Below are positions 37,401 to 46,031 of a DNA stretch of 64,000 nt, piece after piece. Below the pieces are notes generated by a model, which had not been told where the DNA came from, ran no database searches, and saw only the letters and a list, made by a program, of their open reading frames with translations. The stretch lies in the NCBI RefSeq assembly GCF_013391105.1, contig NZ_CP058335.1, forward strand, positions 62,001 to 126,000, written 5' to 3'. This stretch comes from Natronomonas salina. Its GTDB lineage: Archaea; Halobacteriota; Halobacteria; Halobacteriales; Haloarculaceae. The position numbers and the translations under genes are program-made. Within the stretch, counting starts at the first letter, position 1, and each line of letters starts with the position of its first letter.

Positions 37401-38577
37401 CCGTAGCGGCCACAGTCTCCACAGGCGTTGATTCGGGCCATCCCAACCCTAATTCTGAAAATCCTCGCTGGAGGACGTTCATCGCCGCATTAGCATCTCT
37501 GTGTATCTCGAATCCACACGCTGGACACGAGTGTTCCCGAACCCAGATGGGTTTCGTTGTCTCCACACCACACCGAGTGCATTCCTTGGTCGTCCCAGCG
37601 GCTTCCACCTGCACGATGTGTGTCCCGTACAGGTCACCTTTGTACTCCAGGAGCGTAAGGAACTGACGCCACGCCGCATCCTGCTTCTTCCGGGCGTTAC
37701 CATCACTCTGAAGCATTCCAACAACGTCGAGGTCTTCAACGAACACGGCATCATACTCGTTGACGAGCCACGTCGTGAGTTTGTGCTGGAAATCCAGCAC
37801 CTTACGCCGAATCCGACGCTTAATGGAGGCTACCTTCCGGCGTTGCTTCTCGTAGTTGTGACTCCCATAGTCTTTACGCGACAACTCGCGTTTATCGCGA
37901 GACAAACGCTCGTATTCGTCTTCGAGGTCAAGCCAATTCACAATCGTTCCATCTGAAGTGTGGATATAGTTCAGAATGCCAAGGTCGATCCCCACACTGT
38001 TGCTCGAGTCAAGCGAGTCCACGTCAGGTTTCTCTGGAAGGTGTTCGTCATCGGTTTTGAGGCTAAATGTGACGAACCACTCGCCCGTGCGTTCTTTTTT
38101 GAACGTTGCCTCTTGAATGGAGGCGTGTTCGGGGAGTGGGCGGGAGTAACGGATTTTGAGCCACCCGACCTTGCTGAAGCGGACGTACGCATACCCGTCT
38201 TGGCCCCTCTTGTCATCGAGGTCGAAGCCAGACTGGTTGTACGTCACGCTCCGGTAGTCGCTGGGCGCTTGTCGTTTGAGTCGACCGACGGCGTATCCCT
38301 TTTCTTTCTTTTTGCGAAGGTTTGAGAGGTTTCGATGGAAGCGGGCGACGGTGGCTTGTGCGGCTTTAGAGTAGGTGTCAGCGAACAACGACCATTTCTG
38401 TTTCCAGTCGGGAAGTTTGTTGTTCTGGTCGTACTCACTCGGTTTGTTGTCCTCTGGATTGTTTTCGTAATCCCATCGGACGTGGTTGTAGAGTTGGCGA
38501 TGGACGTCGAGTTGATGTTCCAGTCGCTCCGCTACTTCCTCGCTTGGATAAGCACGGTACCGGTGACTGTATTCCAC
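37336..38577 (-). CDS. tnpB: TnpB RNA-guided endonuclease (IS1341-type)
   Basis: A 413-aa protein, start MEYSHRYRAYPSEEVAERLE. The RuvC catalytic residues appear intact: D198 (SVGIDLGILN), E281 (VFVEDLDVV) and D361 (IHRDANAAMNV). The zinc finger has C333/C336 (CTRC) and C351/C354 (CPAC). Such proteins cut DNA next to a short TAM, guided by the omega RNA, and help keep the element in place. Codon use is visibly less GC-biased than neighbours, consistent with a mobile origin. Confidence 0.92.
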   Translation of the reverse strand: MEYSHRYRAYPSEEVAERLEHQLDVHRQLYNHVRWDYENNPEDNKPSEYDQNNKLPDWKQKWSLFADTYSKAAQATVARFHRNLSNLRKKKEKGYAVGRLKRQAPSDYRSVTYNQSGFDLDDKRGQDGYAYVRFSKVGWLKIRYSRPLPEHASIQEATFKKERTGEWFVTFSLKTDDEHLPEKPDVDSLDSSNSVGIDLGILNYIHTSDGTIVNWLDLEDEYERLSRDKRELSRKDYGSHNYEKQRRKVASIKRRIRRKVLDFQHKLTTWLVNEYDAVFVEDLDVVGMLQSDGNARKKQDAAWRQFLTLLEYKGDLYGTHIVQVEAAGTTKECTRCGVETTKPIWVREHSCPACGFEIHRDANAAMNVLQRGFSELGLGWPESTPVETVAATDTEEFSEVSASHVIETGTPCP

Positions 38578-38604
38578 CGCTGTCTATTATTTAACAATGT
38601 ATTC

Positions 38605-38628
38605 ACTTAGTGATTTGTGTCACTAAGT
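38605..38628. repeat. Left-end hairpin of the TnpB element
   Basis: ACTTAGTGA and TCACTAAGT are perfect 9-bp arms with a six-base loop (TTTGTG). They sit 28 bp upstream of tnpB, where a subterminal hairpin is expected at the left end of an IS200/IS605-family element. Confidence 0.6.
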
Positions 38629-38694
38629 ACCGACTTCATCGACGTCGGTGGTGGGCGGAATATCCCTCTCAGTAACTAGGATAAATCCTTCCGG

Positions 38695-38892
38695 TCAGGC
38701 CGCCGATTCCGCTTCCGCGTCCGCCTGTTCCACCCGTTCGTAGGCGCGGCCGAGCCGTTCGACGACGCTGCCGAGGGGGACCGGGACGCCGGCTCGCTTC
38801 GCCACCAGAGCGACGGGGAGTAGCGTGATGCCGAGGACGATGCTGAACTGGTACAGGGCGAACACGAACGCCCGGTACAGGCGGGTTACCAT
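38695..38892 (-). CDS. Small membrane protein, 65 aa
   Basis: From the ATG at 38892 it reads MVTRLYRAFVFALYQFSIVL, one long hydrophobic helix to about residue 32, then a charged helical tail (RLGRAYERVEQADAEAESAA). A TATA-like cttatgtaac at 38918-38927 is about 30 bp upstream and favours this start over the ATG at 38907. Haloarchaeal genomes carry similar small proteins; function unknown. Confidence 0.68.
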   Translation of the reverse strand: MVTRLYRAFVFALYQFSIVLGITLLPVALVAKRAGVPVPLGSVVERLGRAYERVEQADAEAESAA

Positions 38893-39164
38893 CTTGGTCC
38901 AGGTCAAGCCGATGGGGTTACATAAGCTTTCTTCTCGAATCGAGGGGCTGGATGATAAATCGTCCAGAATAACCCCGGCGCCCTCTTGCGATTCAGTCTC
39001 CGTTGTCTCCAGTGTCGGTGGAGTTGTACCCGGCGGTGCCGGAACGGATACGACCGGTATGTCGCGGCGGCCATAGCCATAACTTATGCCGATGATGGGG
39101 GTGACGTGCGCACGCTCGCGGCCGAAACAATACTGGTATCCGTGATGCGCCGCTGCAGTCGGAT

Positions 39165-39524
39165 ATGAGCAACTACCTCGTCGCGATGGAGGCCGCGTGG
39201 CTGGTTCGTGACGTCGAGGAGATCGACGACGCCATCGGCGTCGCCGTCAGCGAGGCCGGCAAGCGCCTCAACAACGCGGACATGGACTACGTGGAACTCG
39301 AGGTGGGGGCGACGCCCTGTCCGGCCTGCGGCGAGGCGTTCGACTCGGCGTTCATCGCCGCCGACACGGCGCTGGTCGGCCTGCTCCTGGAGATGAAAGT
39401 GTTCAACGCCGACAGCACCCAGCACGCCTCCCGCATCGCCAAGAGCGAGGTCGGCGGCGCTCTCCGCGACGTCCCGCTGAAGGTCATCGACACGATGGAG
39501 ATGGAAGACGAAGACGAGGACTGA
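39165..39524 (+). CDS. DUF555 (UPF0212) family protein
   Basis: A 119-aa archaeal protein. The start MSNYLVAMEAAWLVRDVEEI, the middle VAVSEAGKRLNNADMDYVEL and the knuckle TPCPACGEAFDSAF match DUF555, found in nearly all Euryarchaeota. It may bind a metal through CPAC. It converges with the XRE-CBS gene, 2 bp between stops. Function unknown. Confidence 0.92.
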   Translation: MSNYLVAMEAAWLVRDVEEIDDAIGVAVSEAGKRLNNADMDYVELEVGATPCPACGEAFDSAFIAADTALVGLLLEMKVFNADSTQHASRIAKSEVGGALRDVPLKVIDTMEMEDEDED

Positions 39525-39526
39525 CG

Positions 39527-40075
39527 TCAGGAGATGTGGGCCGCGACGTCGGCCTCGGTGATGATGCCCTTCAGCTGACCGTCCGCGACGACCATCACGG
39601 CGTCCTGGTGGTTCAGGTGCGCGTTCACTTCGTCGAGCGTCGCGCTCGGCTCGACCGTGGTGATGGCCTCGCGCATCGCGTCGGCGACCGGTAGCTCCCC
39701 CGCGTTCTCGGAGTCCAGTTGCCGGATGTCGGAGTTCGAGATGATACCCTGCGGCCGGCCGTCGCGGACGACCGGAAGTTGCGAGTAGCCCTCCTTCACC
39801 ATCACGTCGATGGCGGTGCGGACGCTGTCGTCCGGGGCCACGGTGACGACCCCCTCGTGCATGATATCCTCGGCGTGCATCACGGCGCTCTCGGCCTCGT
39901 CGAGCGCGTTGACGATGCGCCGGAGCGTCGAGAGCCGCGGGTCGACGTCGCCGCCCTCGATGCGTGCGATGAGTGGCTGTGAGACGTCGGCCTGCTCGGC
40001 GAGTTCGCTCTGGGTCAGCTCCAGGTTCGTCCGCCGTTCCCGCAGGTCCGCCGGGGTCGGCAGGTCCATGCCCAT
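39527..40075 (-). CDS. XRE-type HTH regulator with two CBS domains
   Basis: A 182-aa protein. The HTH is LTQSELAEQADVSQPLIARI (residues about 19-40). Two CBS motifs follow, near residues 70-120 (EDIMHEGVVTVAPDDSVRTA) and 125-182 (ADAMREAITTVEPSATLDEV). CBS pairs usually bind adenosine ligands, so it probably senses energy or a nucleotide. A 7-bp perfect palindrome covers its promoter, consistent with autoregulation. Start could be MDLPTP, two codons later. Confidence 0.9.
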   Translation of the reverse strand: MGMDLPTPADLRERRTNLELTQSELAEQADVSQPLIARIEGGDVDPRLSTLRRIVNALDEAESAVMHAEDIMHEGVVTVAPDDSVRTAIDVMVKEGYSQLPVVRDGRPQGIISNSDIRQLDSENAGELPVADAMREAITTVEPSATLDEVNAHLNHQDAVMVVADGQLKGIITEADVAAHIS

Positions 40076-40081
40076 GCAGGG

Positions 40082-40100
40082 TAATAACTATCGGTTATTA
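40082..40100. promoter_or_regulatory. Perfect inverted repeat at the XRE-CBS promoter
   Basis: TAATAAC, spacer TATCG, then GTTATTA. It runs from 7 bp upstream of the start codon at 40075 to the TATA box (minus strand catttttaataac). A protein bound here would cover TATA and start, so it is a strong self-operator candidate. Confidence 0.6.
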
Positions 40101-40248
40101 AAAATGCTTCCCTCGTCCGGGGCTTGAAGGAGGAGGACGGGACCACCGCCGTCGTGATCTGACGAATCGTGGCCGTCCCCCGAGGCGGGAGCGCGGGGCG
40201 AGGGACGGTCGAGACCCGAAAGTTCAGCAGCGCTGCGAGCTCCGCCTG

Positions 40249-41235
40249 TCAGAGACTCAGTCCGCGAACCTCGACGCTGCCGCCCGCTTCGACGCGACCG
40301 ATCACTCGCGCGTCGTCCAGTTCGTCGGCGACGGCTTCGGCGTCGCTCTCGGGGAGCGCGGCGACGAAGCCGGTACCCATGTTGAACGTGCGGTGCATCT
40401 CCTCGTCACTCACGTCGCCTTCCGTCTGGACGAACTCGAAGACCGGCTGGGCGTCGAAGGGGTCCTCGACCACGTACCTGAACTCGCCCATCCGCGAGAG
40501 GTTGGTCCAGCCGCCGCCGGTGACGTGCGCCGCGGCGTGCGTCTCGGCGGCGTGGAGCGGCCCGAGGACCTCCCGGTAGATGCGGGTCGGCTCCAGGAGC
40601 ACCTCGCCGATGGTCCGGTCCTCGTCATACGGGAACGGGTCGGTGTACTCGTGGTTCCGCGTCACCGCCTCCCGGGCGAGCGTCAGCCCGTTCGAGTGGA
40701 TTCCCGAGGAGGGCAGTCCGACGAGCAGGTCGCCTTCCTCGGCCTCGCCGTCGAACAGTTCGTCCTCGGTCGCGAGTCCGGCGCAGGCGCCGGCGAGGTC
40801 CAGTCCCCGGATGACGTCGGGCATGACGGCCGTCTCGCCGCCGACGAGCGCGATCTCCGCCCGCTCGGCGCCCGCCGAGAGCCCGTCGCCGACCTGCTCG
40901 GCGGTCGCGTCGTCCGGCGTCTCCACAGCGAGGTAGTCGACGAAGGCCACCGGCGTCACGCCGGTCGCGACGAGGTCGTTGACGTTCATCGCGATGCAGT
41001 CGATGCCGATGGTGGAGTAGTCCTCAAGGGCTTCGGCGACGAGCAGTTTCGTGCCGACGCCGTCGGTCGCGAGCGCGAGGTAGCGGTCGCCGATCTCGAC
41101 GAGGCCGGCGTAGTCGCCCTCGAACTCGCCGACGGCGCCGATCAGCGCCGCGGTCGCGGCCTCGCTGGCCTCGATGTCGACGCCCGTCTCGGCGTAGGTG
41201 AGCCCCTCCTCGGAGTCGTCTCCGTCCTCGGTCAT
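40249..41235 (-). CDS. purM: Phosphoribosylformylglycinamidine cyclo-ligase
   Basis: AIR synthetase, 328 aa from MTEDGDDSEEGLTYAETGVD (41235). The ATP-binding core has LATDGVGTKLLVAEALEDYS near residue 55, GIDCIAMNVNDLVATGVTPV near 80 and LVGGETAVMPDV near 128. HVTGGGWTNLSRM and FNMGTGFVAALPESDAE are near the C-terminal domain. It closes the imidazole ring in purine synthesis. Upstream in-frame ATG (41262) is less likely. Confidence 0.97.
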   Translation of the reverse strand: MTEDGDDSEEGLTYAETGVDIEASEAATAALIGAVGEFEGDYAGLVEIGDRYLALATDGVGTKLLVAEALEDYSTIGIDCIAMNVNDLVATGVTPVAFVDYLAVETPDDATAEQVGDGLSAGAERAEIALVGGETAVMPDVIRGLDLAGACAGLATEDELFDGEAEEGDLLVGLPSSGIHSNGLTLAREAVTRNHEYTDPFPYDEDRTIGEVLLEPTRIYREVLGPLHAAETHAAAHVTGGGWTNLSRMGEFRYVVEDPFDAQPVFEFVQTEGDVSDEEMHRTFNMGTGFVAALPESDAEAVADELDDARVIGRVEAGGSVEVRGLSL

Positions 41236-41290
41236 ACGCCAACCGGTGGCCGAACGGAGCAAAAGCGCGTCGGTTCCTGCGGCCGCCCGC

Positions 41291-41941
41291 TCAGAACGAG
41301 GGGAGGCCGACGAACAGGAACGCGCCGACCGCCAGCGCGGCCGTCCCGGCGAATGTGAGCAGGAAGACGATCTTGCTCCAGGCGACCACCTTCCGGCCGT
41401 CGAGGGGGCCGAAGGGGATCATGTTGAACGCCGCCAGGAAGGCGTTGATGATGACGCCGAGCTGGCCGGCCTGGCCGACGAGCCCGTCGAAGGAGACCAG
41501 CGGCAAGAACACCGCCACGAGCAGGACGTTCGTCACCGGGCCGGCCACGGAGATGAGGCCGTTCTCGCGTTCGGTGATGTAGCCCTGGTGGTGGACGGCG
41601 CCCGGGGCCGCGAAGATGAAGCCCGCGAAGGCGGCGCCGACGGCCAGCGCCAGCATCGGGTAGTCCGCCCGGAACGCCGCGACCTGGCCGAACCGGACGG
41701 CCACGACCTTGTGTGCGAGTTCGTGCAGGAGGAACCCGACGCCGACGGTCGTCAGGCTGATGAGGAACAGCCGGACGAACAGCGGCGAGGAGAGCACGTC
41801 GGCCGGGTACGGGAAGATGGGGACCCCGAGGTACCGGAGGAAGAAGACGCTGAAGGCGATCCCGAGGGCGATCCAGGCGACGGTCAGGTCGCGCAGTTCG
41901 CTGGCGTAGAACCGGATGCCGCCGAGCTGGAGGCCGCTCAT
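41291..41941 (-). CDS. Site-2-protease-like (M50) membrane metalloprotease
   Basis: A 216-aa protein with about six helices. The zinc motif is FLLHELAHKVVAVRFGQVA (HExxH) near residue 72 and the third ligand is in FNMIPFGPLDGRKVVAW (NxxPxxxLDG) near residue 178, both hallmarks of intramembrane site-2 proteases. It lacks a PDZ domain. It overlaps the upstream TraB-family gene by 4 bp (ATGA), so the pair is translationally coupled. Confidence 0.9.
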   Translation of the reverse strand: MSGLQLGGIRFYASELRDLTVAWIALGIAFSVFFLRYLGVPIFPYPADVLSSPLFVRLFLISLTTVGVGFLLHELAHKVVAVRFGQVAAFRADYPMLALAVGAAFAGFIFAAPGAVHHQGYITERENGLISVAGPVTNVLLVAVFLPLVSFDGLVGQAGQLGVIINAFLAAFNMIPFGPLDGRKVVAWSKIVFLLTFAGTAALAVGAFLFVGLPSF

Positions 41942-43443
41942 GCGAGCGCCCCCACGATGAGGTCGATGCTGTTCTGCGCGCCCTCGATCATCAGTCGGGC
42001 GACGCCGCCGGCGCCGTCGATGTTCGCCTCGGCGAAGAGGTACGGGAGCAGGACGGTCGCGAACAGCACGCTCCCGACGAAGCTTCCGACGTTCGTCAGC
42101 GCGACGATCATGATGAGGCGGAACAACGGCACCGCCCGGAGGTCGTTCCAGATCTGGCGGATCGGCGCCTCCTCGTCGGAGATGATCTCGTTGAGCGTCG
42201 CGATGTCGCCGACGTTGACGTCGAGGTAGCGGAGCTCGACGTAGCCGGCGAACCAGCCCGGGGCGAGGAGGGGGTTGACGCTGGTCAGCCAGGCGACGCC
42301 GCCGCCGACGCCGGCGGAGCTCCAGTGGGCGCCGGCGACCTTCGCGAGGCCGAACGCCAGCAGACCGTTGACGAGGAACCATGCCGCGAACAGCCGGAAC
42401 AGCAGCTCGCTGGAGGCGCCCTCGACGCCGGTGTACGTCGCGATGGCCAGCAGCAGGAAGAACGCGAAGAAGCCGAGCGTGAACAGGTAGCCGAGGAGCT
42501 TGTACACCGAGAACCGGCTGCCCTCGTTGCGGCCGGAGATGGACTCGATGTCGGGCAGCAGCGACGGCGTCTCCAGGTAGCGCTCGATGCCCTCGCGGTG
42601 ACCGGCGCCGACGACGGCGACGACGTCGTGGCCCTGGTCGCGTAGCGAGACGAGCTTGTGGGCGATGTAGGCGTCGCGCTCGTCGATGAGCGCCTCGGCG
42701 CCGCCGGGGGAGAACCGCCGGAACTCCTCCATCATCGCGCTGACGACGTCGGTGTCGGTCATCCGCTCGATGTCGAACTCCTCGAGTTCGCCGTCCTCGG
42801 GGGCCAACCGTTCGAGAAACAGGATGAGGAGGCTGCCGATGAGGAGGCCGAGGCCGAGGGTGAGTATCAGCGTGTCGGCGATGCCGACGAGGAACCCGGG
42901 TGCGATCCCCGCCGGGACGACGAACGGGCCGCCGACGGCGCCGGCGAGGATCGAGAAAACGAGCGCGATGCCGAGGCCGACGCCCATCCCGATCTCGCGG
43001 GGGTTGCCCATCCCGACGGCGAGGCTGCCGATGAGTTTGATCTTCTCGAGGACGGAGAGCCGCGACCAGAACCGCTGGATCGTCACCTGGATGTCGCGGT
43101 CGACGAGGGCGACGCCGAGACCGTGCTCTTCCGCGGTTTGGATGGCCGCCCGCATGTCCGCGCCGGGGTCGATGTCGAACCGCTCGCCGAGCCTGGCCTG
43201 GACGTACGAGAGCATCCAGTAGGCGAGGAACTGGTAGACCGTGTTCCCCTTCAGCAGGTCGCCGGCGTCGAGGTCGTCGGGCGTCTCGCCCTTGAGCTGC
43301 CGGTACCGGCCCTCGTCGAGCTCGACGGCGACGACGTCCGGCCGCTCGGCATCGATGACCGTCTCGACCTCGTCGACGCTCGCCTCGGAGACGTGCGCCG
43401 TCCCGACGACCCGGACGGAGCCCTCCGCGACGTCTTCACTCAT
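41938..43443 (-). CDS. TraB family membrane protein
   Basis: A 501-aa protein, start MSEDVAEGSVRVVGTAHVSE. The N-terminal TraB/PrgY domain has GTAHVSEASVDEV, VAVELDEGRYRQL and VAVVGAGHREGIERYL, which resembles a metal-dependent hydrolase that inactivates pheromone in enterococci. About eight helices follow. Its true substrate in archaea is unknown. A TATA-like acgtaaac about 26 bp before the start supports the ATG at 43443. It is in an operon with the site-2-protease-like gene, suggesting a membrane proteolysis role. Confidence 0.9.
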   Translation of the reverse strand: MSEDVAEGSVRVVGTAHVSEASVDEVETVIDAERPDVVAVELDEGRYRQLKGETPDDLDAGDLLKGNTVYQFLAYWMLSYVQARLGERFDIDPGADMRAAIQTAEEHGLGVALVDRDIQVTIQRFWSRLSVLEKIKLIGSLAVGMGNPREIGMGVGLGIALVFSILAGAVGGPFVVPAGIAPGFLVGIADTLILTLGLGLLIGSLLILFLERLAPEDGELEEFDIERMTDTDVVSAMMEEFRRFSPGGAEALIDERDAYIAHKLVSLRDQGHDVVAVVGAGHREGIERYLETPSLLPDIESISGRNEGSRFSVYKLLGYLFTLGFFAFFLLLAIATYTGVEGASSELLFRLFAAWFLVNGLLAFGLAKVAGAHWSSAGVGGGVAWLTSVNPLLAPGWFAGYVELRYLDVNVGDIATLNEIISDEEAPIRQIWNDLRAVPLFRLIMIVALTNVGSFVGSVLFATVLLPYLFAEANIDGAGGVARLMIEGAQNSIDLIVGALA

Positions 43444-44823
43444 TGTCGGGACCATACGGGCGAGGGGTTTACGTGTATCGGGACGCAGCGAGGGAAGCCA
43501 CGTGGCCGATGGTGAGAAACACCGTCCCAAATCGGCATCGTCACATATCTCCACTACTGTGCAGAGACCACAAGCACTCGCGTCGTGGATGTACCGACCC
43601 TCATGACTCCGCTGTGACGTACCCCTTGCTACCGAGATCTGTACCATCGCAGAGAACTGGGATCACTATACCACATACCTTACATGTCGTTTCTCAATAT
43701 AAAATTCGTGTAGAGTGAACTCTCCCTATATCGAACTACAGCGAGTAAATCCCCGGAAGAAACGCTCTACACACCGTTATAGGATCGATTACGACTCACC
43801 CCGCGGAATCTCTTGCTGGGTGCCACGCACTCCGATACGTAACTCACGTGTGAGGCGCGCTAGTGGGCGTTCTCGGATGTCGGAATCAGACTGATACGGT
43901 AGTTGATAGATACTACACATTTCTGAAAACCCCCTGACGGAGAGTCTCTGTAGTTGGCGAGATATCGACGATAGGTCCCGAAACATACGTCTGGTTATAG
44001 CATCAGCATCGATGGGAATCCGACGTTCTGACCGTAACTGCCCGATAGAACAACTGTACCCGGCGTTCTCTCGAATTCGAATGGTCGCCGATCTGTTCGA
44101 GTTCGAACCGAGAAATCGCAAGACGGCAAGGCCCTGTAGTTCGTTTCACTGCCAGTTACGGTGGAGTAGGCAAAGTGGCGCCGATCGGGGTTGTTCAACA
44201 GCGAGGAAATCCGAGTTCCCCTGCTGGCATGCATCGGGCGTACAGCGCCTGAAACGTCGCTATCTGGCTTCGGGGATGGCCTCTGCTCTGAATCTCGAGC
44301 AAGGTGTCTCGATACGGTTTCGAGTGGGGTTTTCCTCACAACTACAGGGCGCTACTGCAGGTATTCTTGCGGGAGACCGCCTCTCTGTAGTTTCGGGGCT
44401 CCGCTATATGGCGTCTCTGGCGTTTGCCCAGAGAAAGGATGATCCAGATTGGCGGAAAACGGTAGAACGGGATGTATACTCTTTCTAAGCGGTGTTTTAC
44501 GCGCTGTAGTTCGCCTGTCGATCCGCTATCTTCGACCTCTGCTCATCATCTCGGATATGTTGACACGTAGTGAGCGGAATCCCACCCCAGAGGGAGTGGG
44601 AGAAAGCCAATGAGTATAGAACAACAGGAACTCCTCATGGGTAAGTGTCGGACGGTCTCAAGATGACTGGAACCAGTGAGCAGAATCGAATCGCCGACGG
44701 CCGTCGAGGCGTGTAGGTGGCACCCTCCCACGACTGAAGTCGTGGGCTTTTCCTTGACTCACTATAAACGCCCGGTAGCTATCGGCGGAATCCTCTTGGG
44801 TGCGCGGAGTCGCGGCCTCTGAT
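43444..44823. other. Gene-free, AT-richer island
   Basis: This 1.38-kb stretch has no convincing gene. The open frames present (for example 43789-44121 minus and 44012-44488 plus) lack the acidic composition and GC-rich third positions of local genes. The GC content is visibly lower than around it. It holds two strong hairpins (TCCCAC/GTGGGA at 44580-44601 and the one at 44727-44746). It looks like a decayed mobile-element zone. The TraB promoter is at its left edge. Confidence 0.6.
44727..44746. repeat. Solitary insertion-sequence-like end hairpin
   Basis: CCCACGACT and AGTCGTGGG form 9-bp arms with only GA between them, followed by cttttcc. This type of hairpin is typical for right ends of haloarchaeal IS200/IS605-group elements, yet no tnpB is next to it. 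Probably the leftover of a deleted element. It could also act as a terminator. Confidence 0.5.
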
Positions 44824-45501
44824 ATGAGGCACGTCACCTTCCAGCTTGCGCCCCGGAACGGAGAACTTCACCCGTTCGACGCCGTCGTTCGCGACGACCC
44901 GGAGCTCTCCCGGTGGGCGATCCACCAGGTCGACCCTGTCGCCGAGGAGGGGCTGGCCATCCTCGTCGAGTTCGATGGCCCGGTCGAGAAGCTACAGCGG
45001 GTCGTCGCCGAACAATCCGACGTCGTCTCCTCAAGCGTCACGGAGTCCGACGACGGCGTGTTCGTCTACGCGCACTTCGAGCCGGACGAGTGGCTCAGAC
45101 AGCTTTACGAGGTCACCGACGAGTACGAGATATTCGTGGACACGCCGATGTACTACACCGGGGGCGGCGCCCTCGAGATCACGGCCATCGGCGAACTCGA
45201 GGATATCCGCGCCGCGTCGCTCGCGCTCCCCGACGGCGTCGATCTGCACCTCCTGTCGACGGGCGAGTACCGCCCGGCGAACGAAAGCCTGTACGAGCAG
45301 CTCACGCCGCGACAGCAGGAGACGCTGCGGGCGGCCGTCGAGACGGGCTACTACCAGGAACCCCGGCGGGTGACCTACCAGGACGTCGCCGACGAACTCG
45401 GCATCTCGGCGGGCACCGTCGGCGAGCACCTGCGGAAGATTGAGTCGACGATCCTCACCGGCGTCCTCCCCGACGCCGAGGCGCCGACGCCGGCGCCCTG
45501 A
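44824..45501 (+). CDS. Bat-type HTH-10 transcription regulator
   Basis: A 225-aa paralogue of the gene at 5008. The C-terminal HTH reads LTPRQQETLRAAVETGYYQE then VADELGISAGTVGEHLRKIE. The first 150 residues (MRHVTFQLAPRNGELHPFDA) form the sensor part. I chose the ATG at 44824 because an upstream GTG start would give a Gly-Val-Ala-Ala leader not seen in the family. It follows the AT-rich island. Targets unknown. Confidence 0.88.
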   Translation: MRHVTFQLAPRNGELHPFDAVVRDDPELSRWAIHQVDPVAEEGLAILVEFDGPVEKLQRVVAEQSDVVSSSVTESDDGVFVYAHFEPDEWLRQLYEVTDEYEIFVDTPMYYTGGGALEITAIGELEDIRAASLALPDGVDLHLLSTGEYRPANESLYEQLTPRQQETLRAAVETGYYQEPRRVTYQDVADELGISAGTVGEHLRKIESTILTGVLPDAEAPTPAP

Positions 45502-45578
45502 CGAGCGGGACGGGCGGGATTCCAGGTCGGGGGCGTCGCGGGCGTGCTGATTTACCCGCGGGGCTCGTAGGGCCGTGC

Positions 45579-46031
45579 ATGGGACTGGATGTCGACGCCC
45601 CCGAACCGCCGGAACTGCCCGAGGTGGACGCACAGACGTACGACGACGTGGAGGTCCAGGGCGAGGAGTACCGCCGCCAGGAACTCGAGGACATGCTCGC
45701 GGAGGGCGCGTGGGCGGACGCCTTCGACGAGTGGGCCGGGAGCACCGACCTCGACGAGACGGAGTTCGCGATCGCCGAGGAACTGGGCCTCTTCGAGGAG
45801 TTCGACTTCTTCTGGGACGACTTCGCCGACCGGGTCGGCTACCACGCGCCCGGCATCCCCGAGGACTGGCGGGAGCGGGACCTGCACCCGGAACTGGACT
45901 CCTGGGAGACCGTCTCGGGGATCAACGCGTCGCTGGCGGAGTTCGGCGACACGGTCAGCGAGACGCTGAAGGAGAACTACATTGACTGGGAGGCCGACTA
46001 CAGCGCCCCGGACGACCTCCCGGAGTTCTAG
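45579..46031 (+). CDS. Acidic haloarchaeal protein, 150 aa
   Basis: A very acidic soluble protein (MGLDVDAPEPPELPEVDAQT) rich in Asp/Glu and aromatic residues (FEEFDFFWDDFADRVGYHA). No domain is recognised. It overlaps the convergent lipoprotein gene by 4 bp. Codon usage is typical, so I take it as real. Confidence 0.7.
   Translation: MGLDVDAPEPPELPEVDAQTYDDVEVQGEEYRRQELEDMLAEGAWADAFDEWAGSTDLDETEFAIAEELGLFEEFDFFWDDFADRVGYHAPGIPEDWRERDLHPELDSWETVSGINASLAEFGDTVSETLKENYIDWEADYSAPDDLPEF

Larger units (their letters stand above)
37302..38632 (-). mobile_element. IS1341-type (IS200/IS605 family) element with TnpB only
   Basis: A single-gene element with tnpB reading left. The right end, downstream of tnpB, holds small palindromes (GCGG/CCGC at 37319-37331 and CCCTAGGG at 37312-37319) before ACATTCAA. 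The left end has a 9-bp perfect hairpin at 38605-38628. There are no terminal inverted repeats or target duplication, as usual for this family. Both boundaries are approximate. No tnpA is present, so it needs a transposase from elsewhere. Confidence 0.7.

Noticed and set aside
44012-44488. A 158-aa frame in the AT-richer island
   Set aside because: Its composition is basic and unlike haloarchaeal proteins, with no motif; several overlapping frames of similar quality exist.
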